Origin: an uncultured Clostridia bacterium
Lineage (GTDB): Bacteria > Bacillota > Clostridia > TANB77 > CAG-508
Length of the DNA: 64,000 bases
Reading direction: 5' to 3'
NCBI GenBank assembly: GCA_944388605.1
Contig: CALXJJ010000006.1
Span: 1-64,000, forward strand
Under the pieces are notes generated by a model that was not told the DNA's origin, made no database searches, and worked only from the letters and a program-made list of their open reading frames with translations. The translations under genes were made by a program, and so were the position numbers. Of this stretch, positions 36,178 through 45,149 are shown in pieces; positions within the stretch are counted from its first letter, which is position 1, and the number at the start of each line of letters is the position of its first letter.

Positions 36178-38179
36178 TTATACTTGTTTAGATTTTGGTT
36201 TTCTACCTCTTTTCTTTGGTTCTGCTATTTTTGCTGATGTCTTTTTTGCAAAAATGTCATTTTCTTCTTTTTCTAATTCATCTGGTGAAAATCTTTTACC
36301 TTCAATTCCCCAATTTCTTTTTAAGAATTTATCAAATTCGTCAATATCACTATCATCCATATTTTCTCTCATTTCTTTAATATTTTTATCAGAAATAGGA
36401 TTTGTAAGTATATATTCTCCATCATGATATTCCATTATGTTGACATAACGATATAATTCTCTATTTGTAGATTTTGTAAAGTAAATTGTAGCATTATCCA
36501 TAAATTTATCAAATTTACCTTCTAATGTTTTTTCTTTTCTATGATCATATGTATACTCATTTTTTTCTTCTACTGGTATACATTCTGTTACTCTTTCTAT
36601 ATATCTTCTACCTCTAAAATCTTTTATTAAATGAATATCAAAATTCAAAACTTGTACAACTTGTTCTTCTGCTGTTCTTTCATCTTTAAATACTCCTGCT
36701 CTTAACATTGAGTTACGAAGTGCTGTAACTAAATCTGGAAATGTTTTAGCATGGTGTGTAAATAGTGTAAATTTTGATGCAACCTGTGCTGATTGAATCA
36801 TCCAAGATGCTACGGGATCTGTTGCAACCTCACCAATGATATTAACAGAACCATCTGTTTTTTTCTGAACATCCAAGCAGGCTTGTCCAGATACTGTCTC
36901 TGTTTCACGCATTGATAATATGTTTCTAGTTGGGTATATTTTTCTTAAGTGTAACTCGAATGCAGTTTCTGTAATACGAAGGTTCATTGTTTCGTATATA
37001 TTCTCTATCATAGCCATAAGCATTGTTGTTTTTCCGACATCCTTGTTCACCTGTAAGTGATATAATTCTTGCCCCTTTTACTAAATATTTTAATAATTCT
37101 ATTGCTTCATCTTTTCCTGGGAATCTAATAATTTGTTCCAATGTTGCACGCTTTACGTCAAATTTTCTTACAAAGAATGCCCATGTTTCAGACATACTTG
37201 GTCTAACAACAACTACACGAGAACCATCTTTCATTTCATTTATTTTATAACCATTTGTATCAGATAACTGTCCTGGGTTATTATATTTATATATGTTTTG
37301 GCATACTCTTTTTAATTCTGCTTCTGTACCAAATGATAGAAATGCTAACCTTATTGATTTACCTTGGAACATTATCCAAATACTATCACAAGCACGTGGT
37401 ACTTTATGTTCTGTTATTTGATTTAAATAATCACCATCTGTTTGTGCAACTTGACTTAAAAAGCTTTCTGGCAATCCAGATACACCACCTGAAATACCAT
37501 CAATATTCATATCTCTTATTTCATCAATACTACTATATCCTTTATAATGTTGATAAATTCTTTGTACAACAACATTCAATTTATCTTGAAATGTTAATAC
37601 AAAATTTTCTTTTTCAAAAATATCACAAATCTCTGCTTCTGTTATTACATAAGAAGGTTTTGATTCTCCAGCTACATATTTTAATCTATCTAATTCATAT
37701 TTTTTTATTAGCTGTGTTAATGCTTCATATGCAAATTCTTGTTTATACATATAAATTATTATATCAAATTTATCTTGTGGAGTTAACAATGATGGTATGT
37801 CAAAAGGTATTGCTTTTGATATATTTGTTTCATCTACACCATATTCCTTATATAATAAATCATATATCAATTCTTTTACATATTTTTTATCATTAACATC
37901 TCCATATGTACATCCTTTTAATGCCTTTTTTAATTCATATTTTTTATTTTTCCTTCTTTTAAGTTCTTCTTCTGAAAGACCTATATCATATAAATTAACT
38001 TTTGTGATTTCATCTAATCTCTTTTTTACAAAAGCTTTCATCTTATCTAATGTATATGTCTTATCATCAACTTCAACAGCTTGTTCTACTTCTTCATTTT
38101 TTCTTTTCTTAATAAAACGTACTATTAGAGCTATTGCAATAATGAATATGATTAGAATAATAACGACATTTAAAACCAT
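36178..38179 (-). CDS. CpaF/TadA-type secretion ATPase, +1 frameshift inside the Walker A motif
   Basis: This is the motor ATPase of the Tad-like pilus system. The first frame, from 38179, has a membrane segment (3-23), a helical domain and the ATPase N-domain, then reads TGEQGCRKNNN after CGG at 37036-37034. Skipping the C gives TGEQGCGKTTMLMAMIENIY, a normal Walker A, and continues to 36178 for about 666 aa. Further motifs are the Asp box LRITETAFELHL, Walker B-like NIIGEVATDP and the His box TLFTHHAKT. Without the shift no P-loop exists. An N-terminal membrane segment is unusual for CpaF and may anchor the motor. The last 25 residues are basic (KKRGRKPKSKQV). Confidence 0.85.
37036..37036 (-). 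other. +1 frameshift site TGT-C-GGA in the cpaF/tadA ATPase
   Basis: Upstream frame GGA TGT CGG AAA AAC. Skipping C gives GGA TGT GGA AAA ACA ACA, the G-C-G-K-T-T of a Walker A loop. Confidence 0.9.
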
Positions 38180-38202
38180 TATTTTTTCTCCTTTCTTAGG
38201 AA

Positions 38203-39045
38203 TTATATTCTCATTTGTAATTCTTGTAATTTATATAATATATTGCTTACAAATTTTTTTACTTCATTTCTATAAATAGAATTTCTATCTGTTTCATCTA
38301 AATTTCTTATATTCAAAAAGAAATCAATTATTTTTCCTTCTGAACATGCTTCAAATAATAAAGTATTATATGGAACAACTGATAACATTCTTTTTTCCTT
38401 CATATATCTTGTTATATTTTTATTACTGTATTTTGAAAAACTATCATATCTCCCTATTGCGATCATAATTTTTTTCTGTTTATAGAATTCATCATTTTGT
38501 CTAAGTTCCATTAATCTATTTATTGTACTTAATCTTTGTGTTATATTAAGTACTACTACATCTGCCATGTCTAATATTTTTCTAGCTTGTGCATCATCCA
38601 TTCTTTTACTTACATCAACAAAAACCATATCATATGCTCTATTAGCCACTGTTAATATATCTGGATAGCTTTCAGCTATTTGTTTGTATTCTTCATATAT
38701 TTTAGTTTTTGGTGATGGCAAAACATCTAATCTATTTTTTAAAATTATTCTAGTATAATTACTTATAATGTCTGGTGTAGTTTTATTACTTTGAGAAATT
38801 TTTACTAACCCTTCAATTCCAGACTCAATTCCTAATGATTGTGTTCTATCTGTTATTTTTTGAACTGCTTGATTTACTTTATCTACATCCCAAAAACAAT
38901 TCTCTAAACTTACATCATTGAAATTAGTAGAAACAAGTATCATTCTATAATTATGTTCTATTCCCATGTATGAAGCTACTGATGCTATTGAAAATGTTTG
39001 ACCTGTTTCCTTTTTTTCATCACTATAAAATGCAATTACTGCCAT
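38203..39045 (-). CDS. CpaE/MinD-like protein with degenerate P-loop (second copy)
   Basis: The 280-aa protein has the SIMIBI/MinD fold pattern: an N-terminal strand MAVIAFYSDEKKETGQTFSI, in which the P-loop is reduced to KKETGQT, then YDMVFVDVSKRMDDAQARKI and DVVVLNITQRLSTINRLMEL where Walker B and the switch would lie. CpaE proteins localise or regulate Tad pilus assembly. Loss of a standard KGGVGKT suggests weak or no ATP hydrolysis. The ATG at 39045 is preferred because AAAGGA lies just before it. The earlier ATG at 39057 overlaps that site. Confidence 0.68.
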   Translation of the reverse strand: MAVIAFYSDEKKETGQTFSIASVASYMGIEHNYRMILVSTNFNDVSLENCFWDVDKVNQAVQKITDRTQSLGIESGIEGLVKISQSNKTTPDIISNYTRIILKNRLDVLPSPKTKIYEEYKQIAESYPDILTVANRAYDMVFVDVSKRMDDAQARKILDMADVVVLNITQRLSTINRLMELRQNDEFYKQKKIMIAIGRYDSFSKYSNKNITRYMKEKRMLSVVPYNTLLFEACSEGKIIDFFLNIRNLDETDRNSIYRNEVKKFVSNILYKLQELQMRI

Positions 39046-39069
39046 TTTACTTATCATTCCTTTCGCTTA

Positions 39070-39768
39070 TTATACATTCTTTTCTAATTGTCTAAATGCC
39101 TTTCTTATATTGTTTGGTTTTTCTTTATCTAATATTTGTTCTAAAATATATAATAATCCTTCTTTATACTGAGTGCTTAATTTTCTGTACTTTATCTTAG
39201 AAACTCTTTGATTTTCTGCAATAACACTTTCATCTCCAAGTTCAAATGGAAAATATATTTTTTCTTCATTCCATTCAATTTTCATACCTAATGATAAAAA
39301 ATTTAAATAATCATCATCTTCTTGTAACACTTCTTTTGAAAAAAGAACTTTTGTTAATCTGATTGGTTTTGTTAATCCAAATAAGATTTCTAATCCTTTT
39401 TTCAGTGAATACAAATCAAATGATGTTACAAAATAATTTCTAGTTGCTTCTGCCATATTAAATTGTTCCAATATCTTAGAATTATCTATATCTACTAATG
39501 CTATATCATAGTCAAGAGGGGTTACTTGTGGTAACCCCAAGTAGTCTTTTATTGCTTCAAAACTTGCAAATCCAACTGCAACATCTATTTCTTCAAATTC
39601 TGTCACATATGTTGTTGTAGGGTTTATTACTGGTACTACATATTTAGCTTTTTGTGTTATTGTAGAATCTACCACAAGTACCTTTTTTCCCATAGCAACC
39701 AATGTTCTTGCAATATACAATATCAAATCTGTTTTGTCATAAGCTCCAATAAACCCTATTTTTTCCAT
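39070..39768 (-). CDS. CpaE/MinD-like protein with degenerate P-loop (first copy)
   Basis: The 232-aa protein begins MEKIGFIGAYDKTDLILYIA, where the P-loop position reads GAYDKTDL, then GKKVLVVDST and DIALVDIDNSKI as the Walker A'/B-like blocks. It resembles the neighbouring 280-aa protein in plan, so the locus has two degenerate MinD-like proteins in tandem. They may form a heterodimer that positions the pilus motor, which is inference. A 27-base gap separates it from the CpaB-like gene upstream. Confidence 0.62.
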   Translation of the reverse strand: MEKIGFIGAYDKTDLILYIARTLVAMGKKVLVVDSTITQKAKYVVPVINPTTTYVTEFEEIDVAVGFASFEAIKDYLGLPQVTPLDYDIALVDIDNSKILEQFNMAEATRNYFVTSFDLYSLKKGLEILFGLTKPIRLTKVLFSKEVLQEDDDYLNFLSLGMKIEWNEEKIYFPFELGDESVIAENQRVSKIKYRKLSTQYKEGLLYILEQILDKEKPNNIRKAFRQLEKNV

Positions 39769-39795
39769 AGTTTAATTCTTTCCTTTCTAAATTTT

Positions 39796-40746
39796 CTACA
39801 TTCCACTTAATGCTTCTAAATATCTTTCTCTTTCTTCTTGTGCTTTTGTTATTTGTTCTTCTACTCCTTGTTCTATATTATCTAACCTATCTTCTGAATA
39901 TTGATCTAATGAACTATTTAACTCTCCTCTTACAGCATCTCTTGCTGAATTATATCTTGTTATCAATTCATTTTTAGCTTCTTGTACTATATTAGGATTT
40001 TGATTCATTGCATTTATTACTGCATCATTTGGAACATATGTTGGTATAATACTATCTTGTAATCCTGGATCAACATATCTTGTTGCATATAATATTGAAC
40101 CTTGCATAATATATGCTTCAACAATTGCACTACTCATTGCTTCAATTTCAGATTCGTTCAAATTCATTAATACTGAACTTGCTGAAGGAACTTTCGAAAT
40201 TGTAGGTATTGTTATTTTCTTTCTTGAAACTACAACATAATCGGCTCCTGTTGGTGTTCTTAAACGTATATCTACATATTCTCCTGTTTCTAATTGTGTT
40301 GGTATTAATATCATATTATATTCTTGTGTACGCAAATCTGATGTTACTTCCCCATCTCTTGCAATCATATCAGATGTCAGTACAGTCCCAGTTTTTAAAT
40401 CTATTTTAGATATTACTTTATATTTTTTTTGGTTAGTTCCATCTTCTGAAGTATCAAATTGTATTTCATCAAAATCTTCAGTTGTAATTACATTTTCAGG
40501 TATAGATGCCATATCAACTTTTTGGATAGATACATTCTCTCCAAATATAATTTCCCCTCCAGATTTTATATCTGCTGTGATTATATATGTATCTTTTTGT
40601 CTTGCTTTCATTGCTGTAATTTCTTCATTAGTTTTATTTAATTGTATCATTAAAAATGCAACTATTACTGCTGCTATTAATAAAGTTATTAACATTCCTA
40701 ACAAAAATGAATTTCTTGCTTTTCTTTGCATTGGATTTACTGCCAT
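39796..40746 (-). CDS. CpaB/RcpC-like SAF-domain protein
   Basis: CpaB proteins are anchored periplasmic or extracytoplasmic parts of Tad pili. The 316-aa product has one membrane segment (14-36), then a SAF-like beta domain (YIITADIKSGGEIIFGENVS; KIDLKTGTVLTSDMI) and an RcpC-like region (LETGEYVDIRLRTPTGADYV). A helical C-terminal tail follows. It is the first gene of the Tad-like locus. The start at 40746 has an AAGGAGTGATATAAA site upstream. Confidence 0.78.
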   Translation of the reverse strand: MAVNPMQRKARNSFLLGMLITLLIAAVIVAFLMIQLNKTNEEITAMKARQKDTYIITADIKSGGEIIFGENVSIQKVDMASIPENVITTEDFDEIQFDTSEDGTNQKKYKVISKIDLKTGTVLTSDMIARDGEVTSDLRTQEYNMILIPTQLETGEYVDIRLRTPTGADYVVVSRKKITIPTISKVPSASSVLMNLNESEIEAMSSAIVEAYIMQGSILYATRYVDPGLQDSIIPTYVPNDAVINAMNQNPNIVQEAKNELITRYNSARDAVRGELNSSLDQYSEDRLDNIEQGVEEQITKAQEERERYLEALSGM

Positions 40747-40846
40747 TTTATATCACTCCTTAAATTTTACAAAAATATATCATTAATTCTATTGTACATC
40801 AAAATATAGTCAAAAACAACTATTTTTTTATTCTTGTAATATAAAA

Positions 40847-40890
40847 ATAATATTCTTGTAATATATTTGTAATATTACAAGAATATTATT
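40847..40890 (-). terminator. truA terminator
   Basis: Perfect stem AATAATATTCTTGTAAT / ATTACAAGAATATTATT with a short loop directly at the truA stop codon, followed on the minus strand by TTTATATTACAAG. It isolates truA from the Tad-like locus. Confidence 0.8.
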
Positions 40891-41625
40891 TTAATACTCT
40901 ACTTTCATTAAGCACAATCCCTGTGCTGGTAATGTTCTTCCAGCCTTTTTTCTATCTTTACTTAATAATATTTCTTCTATATATTCTGGTTCAATTTTTT
41001 CTAACCCTACATCAACTAACGTACCAGAAATTATTCTGACCATATTGTACAAAAAACCATTCCCTGTAAGATAAATATGTATATTCTCTTTATCTATCTC
41101 TATTTTTGCATCATAAATAGTTCTTATTGTTCCTTTTGTACTACCTCCTGAAGCTTTAAATGCTTTAAAATCATGTTCTCCTACAAAAAATTTAAGTGCT
41201 TTTTTCATTTTTTCGACATTTAACTTTTCTGGAATATGGCATTGCATATTTCTATAAATACTACTACCATATTTAGAATTATTTATTGTATAACAATAAG
41301 TCTTTTTTTTACAGTTATACCTACTATGGAACCTTTCACTTACCTCTGTAGCATCTTTAATTCTAATAGATTTTTTTAATTTTGTATTTAATGCTATTGG
41401 TATTTTTTCTATTGGTATTTTACTATTTGTCTTAAAATTGGCAACTTGCCCTATTGCATGAACACCTGCATCTGTCCTTCCTGAAGCTATAAGTTCAGTT
41501 TTTTCTCTAGTAATTTCCTTTATTGCATTTTCTATTTCTCCTTGTATATTAAGTTTGTTTGCCTGTTTTTGCCAGCCATTAAATTCTTTTCCATCATATT
41601 CAATTATTAGTTTTATGTTCCTCAT
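40891..41625 (-). CDS. truA: tRNA pseudouridine synthase TruA
   Basis: TruA makes pseudouridine at positions 38-40 of the tRNA anticodon arm. The catalytic aspartate is in GRTDAGVHA near residue 52. Other family blocks are YDGKEFNGWQKQ, RFHSRYNCKKKTYCY and GNGFLYNMVRII. The 244-aa length is typical. Its start overlaps the 3' end of cdaA by 26 bases, so the two genes are cotranscribed. Confidence 0.94.
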   Translation of the reverse strand: MRNIKLIIEYDGKEFNGWQKQANKLNIQGEIENAIKEITREKTELIASGRTDAGVHAIGQVANFKTNSKIPIEKIPIALNTKLKKSIRIKDATEVSERFHSRYNCKKKTYCYTINNSKYGSSIYRNMQCHIPEKLNVEKMKKALKFFVGEHDFKAFKASGGSTKGTIRTIYDAKIEIDKENIHIYLTGNGFLYNMVRIISGTLVDVGLEKIEPEYIEEILLSKDRKKAGRTLPAQGLCLMKVEY

Positions 41626-42505
41626 TTTTTGTTCCTTTAATTTTCTTTAATTTCAATCTATTATTTTCATTATTTGTTATTAAATTTTTCATCAATATTT
41701 TTTTTAGTACATCTTGCTTTACATCTGCTATTAATGTACCATCTTTTGCTATAGATATTTTTCCCGTTTCCTCTGATACCACTATAACTATACTATCAGA
41801 TTCTTTAGACATTCCTATTGCAGCTCTATGTCTTGTTCCTAATTCTTTTGCAATATCCTTATCACTAGCAAGTGGTAATATGCAAGCTGCAGCAGAAATT
41901 CTGTTGTTTGATATTACTACTGCTCCATCATGCAAAGGAGTCTTAGGTGTGAATAAATTCACTATTAATTGTGGTGATACCTCTGAATCTATTTTTACAC
42001 CTGTATCTATTATATCATTCAATTTTACTTCTCTTTCTATTACTATTAATCCACCTGTCTTTGTTTTTGCTAACTCATCTGTTGCTATTGCTATTTTATA
42101 TATATCCTCTTTTGTTTTTGTAACTAAATCTTGATCTATTCCAAAGAATCTTGTAAATTTATTTGTTCCTAACTGTTCTAACCCTCTTCTTATCTCAGGC
42201 TGAAATATTATTACAAGTGCTATAACTCCTGATGGTAAAATAGAAGTCAAAATAGCATTTGTAATTGGCAATTTCAATACTCCACTTAACCATGTAATTA
42301 AAATAAATAATGCAATTCCTTTTAGCAATTGCCATACTCTCGAGTTTCTTGCAAATTTAATAATAATTAAAATAGTAAAAACAACAATTATTAAATCTAA
42401 TATTAAAGGTATCAATTTTATTGGATATACATATAGTTCGTTAAAATAATTTACTACATCTTCTTGTATAAATGCATTTATATTTCCTATTAGATTATTT
42501 ACCAT
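41600..42505 (-). CDS. cdaA: Diadenylate cyclase CdaA
   Basis: CdaA makes c-di-AMP, the essential Gram-positive second messenger for potassium and osmotic control. Three N-terminal membrane helices (about 28-95) precede the DAC domain with the motifs PLHDGAVVI near residue 190 and GTRHRAAIG near 225. The length is 301 aa, with a basic C-terminal tail (NNENNRLKLKKIKGTKNEEH). In most Bacillota cdaA is followed by cdaR and glmM. Here truA follows directly and no YbbR-domain gene is seen nearby. An AAGGAAG site precedes the ATG. Confidence 0.94.
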   Translation of the reverse strand: MVNNLIGNINAFIQEDVVNYFNELYVYPIKLIPLILDLIIVVFTILIIIKFARNSRVWQLLKGIALFILITWLSGVLKLPITNAILTSILPSGVIALVIIFQPEIRRGLEQLGTNKFTRFFGIDQDLVTKTKEDIYKIAIATDELAKTKTGGLIVIEREVKLNDIIDTGVKIDSEVSPQLIVNLFTPKTPLHDGAVVISNNRISAAACILPLASDKDIAKELGTRHRAAIGMSKESDSIVIVVSEETGKISIAKDGTLIADVKQDVLKKILMKNLITNNENNRLKLKKIKGTKNEEHKTNN

Positions 42506-42522
42506 AATACACTTCCTTTAAT

Positions 42523-42639
42523 CTACATTGCTATATAATATATTAAAGTTCCTGCTGCTGCTATTAACATTAATAATGCCATAATTGTTGCTATAACTTT
42601 TACAAATATTTGTCCTGCATCATGTTTTTTCTTTGACAT
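42523..42639 (-). CDS. Small membrane protein, 38 aa, upstream of cdaA
   Basis: The reading frame is 38 codons: MSKKKHDAGQIFVKVIATIM, then a hydrophobic stretch ending LIYYIAM. A cytosolic basic N-terminus and one membrane helix are clear. An AAGGG site precedes the ATG, and the stop lies 17 bases before cdaA. It resembles the DUF4044 type of tiny Bacillota membrane protein, but I cannot verify that. Being the first gene of the cdaA-truA unit, it may affect cyclase activity or membrane context. Confidence 0.62.
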   Translation of the reverse strand: MSKKKHDAGQIFVKVIATIMALLMLIAAAGTLIYYIAM

Positions 42640-42725
42640 AATTATCACAACCCTTTCTGAAAAGAAATTTTTTCTTAAAACACTATAATATTAGTTTAGC
42701 ACATAAAAAAATTTTTTTCAATATA

Positions 42726-43409
42726 TTATTTACAAAATCTATGTCTTCCTATTGTTACAGTCATAGGTCTTGACCATATCCATTTATTAGTTGCTGTTGC
42801 TGGATTAAAATAATATATAGCACCATATGATGGATCCCATCCATTATATGCATCTTGTGCTGCTTTTCTTGCTGTATCATTTGGAGTTAAATTAAATTGT
42901 CCATCTTTTACAGCATCAAATGCTCCTGATTGGTATATTACTCCTGCTATTGTATTAGGGAAAGAACTGTTTTTTACTCTATTCATTACAACTGCTCCTA
43001 CTGCCACTTGACCTGTATATGGTTCTCCTCTTGCTTCACCATAAATTATTCTAGCTAACAAATTTAAATCATTTGATGTACTACTAGATGATCCAGAATT
43101 TGAATTAGAAGAATTATATATTCCCATAGCTGCTAATGTATTTTTTCCCGCTATTCCATCAACAGCTAATCCATTTTTTCTCTGAAAATATTTTACTGCT
43201 TCCATTGTTTGACTACCATAAATACCATCTATATTTCCAAAATAATAATACCATCTTTTTAATTTAGTTTGTATTGTTTTTACTTCTTCACCTCTTGATC
43301 CATACTTTGAAAGAGCATAAATATTATCATTTCTAAAAAATATATTATATATTAAAAATAAACTTATTATCATAATTATAGATATAATTGCACATATTTT
43401 TCTTTTCAT
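42726..43409 (-). CDS. sleB: Spore cortex-lytic enzyme SleB-like (PG_binding + hydrolase_2)
   Basis: SleB is a lytic transglycosylase that degrades spore cortex at germination. The 227-aa protein has a signal peptide or anchor (about 4-26) and a peptidoglycan-binding domain (SRGEEVKTIQTKLKRWYYYF ... DGIAGKNTLAAMGI). A Ser/Asn linker and the hydrolase_2 catalytic domain follow, with IIYGEARGEPYTGQVAVGAV (catalytic Glu near 125) and GAIYYFNPATATNKW. Length and domain order match SleB. No ypeB partner is adjacent. A general SleB/CwlJ-type vegetative hydrolase is an alternative. Confidence 0.87.
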   Translation of the reverse strand: MKRKICAIISIIMIISLFLIYNIFFRNDNIYALSKYGSRGEEVKTIQTKLKRWYYYFGNIDGIYGSQTMEAVKYFQRKNGLAVDGIAGKNTLAAMGIYNSSNSNSGSSSSTSNDLNLLARIIYGEARGEPYTGQVAVGAVVMNRVKNSSFPNTIAGVIYQSGAFDAVKDGQFNLTPNDTARKAAQDAYNGWDPSYGAIYYFNPATATNKWIWSRPMTVTIGRHRFCK

Positions 43410-43466
43410 AAAAATATCACCTCTTAGAATTTATTTTTTCCCAAAAAGGTGAATTTTATACAATTT

Positions 43467-45131
43467 TTAAAATATTCCTATTATATCTCCTTTTTCATTT
43501 AAATCTATTTGTTCTGCCGCTGGAACTTTCGGTAATCCTGGCATTGTCATTATTTTTCCAGTTAATATAACAATAAATTCTGCTCCTGCTTTTAATTGTA
43601 CATCTTTTACGTGTATCATAAAAGGTTCTTTACATAATAAATTCTTTGGGTCATCTGATAAGGAATATTGGGTTTTCGCTATACATATTGGAAATTTACT
43701 ATATCCTAAATCTTCTATTACTTTTATTTTCTTTTTAGCATTATCTGATAATTCTATTCCTTCAGCACCATAAATCTTACAAGCTACTTTTTCTATTTTT
43801 TCTCTTATTGAGTCATTTTCATTATATATTTCTTTTAATTTTTTTTCATTTTTGCACATTTTTGTTATTTTCTCTGCTAAATCTATTGCTCCTTCTCCGC
43901 CTTTTTCCCAAACTTCTGTTAAACTCATTTCTATATTTTTTTCTTTCAATTTACCTTGTAAAAATTTTATTTCATTTTCTGTATCATGTGAATATTTATT
44001 TATTGCAACAATAACATTTAATCCAAATTTATTTTTTATATTATCTATATGTTTCATTAAATTTTCTATACCAATTGATAAATACTCTATGCTTTCTTCT
44101 TTTATATTTTCTTTAAGCATTCCACCATGATATTTTAATGCTTTTATTGTTGCAACACAAACAACCGCACTTGGTACAATATTAGCTACTTTACATTTTA
44201 TATTCAAAAATTTTTCTGCTCCTAAATCTGCACCAAATCCTGCTTCTGTAATAGTATAATCTGCTAATTTACTAGCCAAATTTGTTGCAATAATACTATT
44301 ACATCCATGTGCAATATTTGCAAACGGTCCACCATGTATTATAGCTGGATTATGTTCTAATGTTTGAACTAAATTAGGTTTTATTGCATCTTTTAGCAAT
44401 ACAACTAAGCTTCCAACTATTTTTAAATCTTTTACTATTATTGGTTTACCATTTTTATTGTACCCAACAATCATATTTCCTAATCTTCTTTTTAAATCCT
44501 GCTCATCTTTTGATAAACATAATACAGCCATAATTTCTGAAGCTACTGTTATATCAAATCCATCATCTCTTGGCTTAATATTTTTTTCTCCTGATAATCC
44601 AGTAGTCACTTTTCTCAATTGCCTATCATTTAAGTCTAAGCATCTTTTCCAAGTTACCTTGTCGAACTCAAGCTCATTTCCATAATAAATATGATTATCA
44701 ATTACTGCTGATATTAAATTATTTGCTGATGTTATTGCATGTATATCTCCTGTAAAATGTAAATTTATTTCTTCCATTGGGGCTACCTGTGCATATCCTC
44801 CGCCTGTAGCTCCACCTTTAATTCCAAATACAGGTCCTAATGATGGCTCTCTTAAAGCTAGAATTGTTTTGTTTCCTATTTTATTCATAGCATCCGCAAG
44901 CCCTATTGAAACTGTTGTTTTTCCCTCTCCTAGTGGTGTAGGATTTATAGAAGTTACTAAAATTATTTTTCCACTTTTTCTTTTTTCTATCTTTTTTATT
45001 ATACTTCTTTCTATTTTTGCTTTATATTTACCATACTTTTCAATTTCATCATCATCTATTCCTATTTTTTTTGCTATTTCTTCTATATTTTTTAACTTAG
45101 TATTTCTTGCTATTTCAACATCTTGCAACAT
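43467..45131 (-). CDS. fhs: Formate--tetrahydrofolate ligase
   Basis: Fhs makes 10-formyl-THF from formate, ATP and THF. It is part of the Wood-Ljungdahl methyl branch in acetogens and of purine and fMet supply elsewhere. The ATP loop TPLGEGKTT is near residue 65. Other conserved blocks are REPSLGPVFGIKGGATGGGY, FTGDIHAITSANNL, FVVLTGKI-like VILTGKIMTMPGLPKVPAA at the C-terminus. The 554-aa length matches. An AAAGGAGC ribosome site precedes the ATG at 45131. No other folate-branch gene is in the window. Confidence 0.96.
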   Translation of the reverse strand: MLQDVEIARNTKLKNIEEIAKKIGIDDDEIEKYGKYKAKIERSIIKKIEKRKSGKIILVTSINPTPLGEGKTTVSIGLADAMNKIGNKTILALREPSLGPVFGIKGGATGGGYAQVAPMEEINLHFTGDIHAITSANNLISAVIDNHIYYGNELEFDKVTWKRCLDLNDRQLRKVTTGLSGEKNIKPRDDGFDITVASEIMAVLCLSKDEQDLKRRLGNMIVGYNKNGKPIIVKDLKIVGSLVVLLKDAIKPNLVQTLEHNPAIIHGGPFANIAHGCNSIIATNLASKLADYTITEAGFGADLGAEKFLNIKCKVANIVPSAVVCVATIKALKYHGGMLKENIKEESIEYLSIGIENLMKHIDNIKNKFGLNVIVAINKYSHDTENEIKFLQGKLKEKNIEMSLTEVWEKGGEGAIDLAEKITKMCKNEKKLKEIYNENDSIREKIEKVACKIYGAEGIELSDNAKKKIKVIEDLGYSKFPICIAKTQYSLSDDPKNLLCKEPFMIHVKDVQLKAGAEFIVILTGKIMTMPGLPKVPAAEQIDLNEKGDIIGIF

Positions 45132-45149
45132 TAATCATCAGCTCCTTTA

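Noticed and set aside
2581-37038. The five frameshifts as ordinary homopolymer indel errors
   Set aside because: None of the extra bases lies in a homopolymer, and all are the same base in the same codon context (C before GGA/GGT). In a genome this rich in A and T runs, random errors would fall mainly in those runs. A systematic artefact at CCG/CGG remains possible and is listed as a test.
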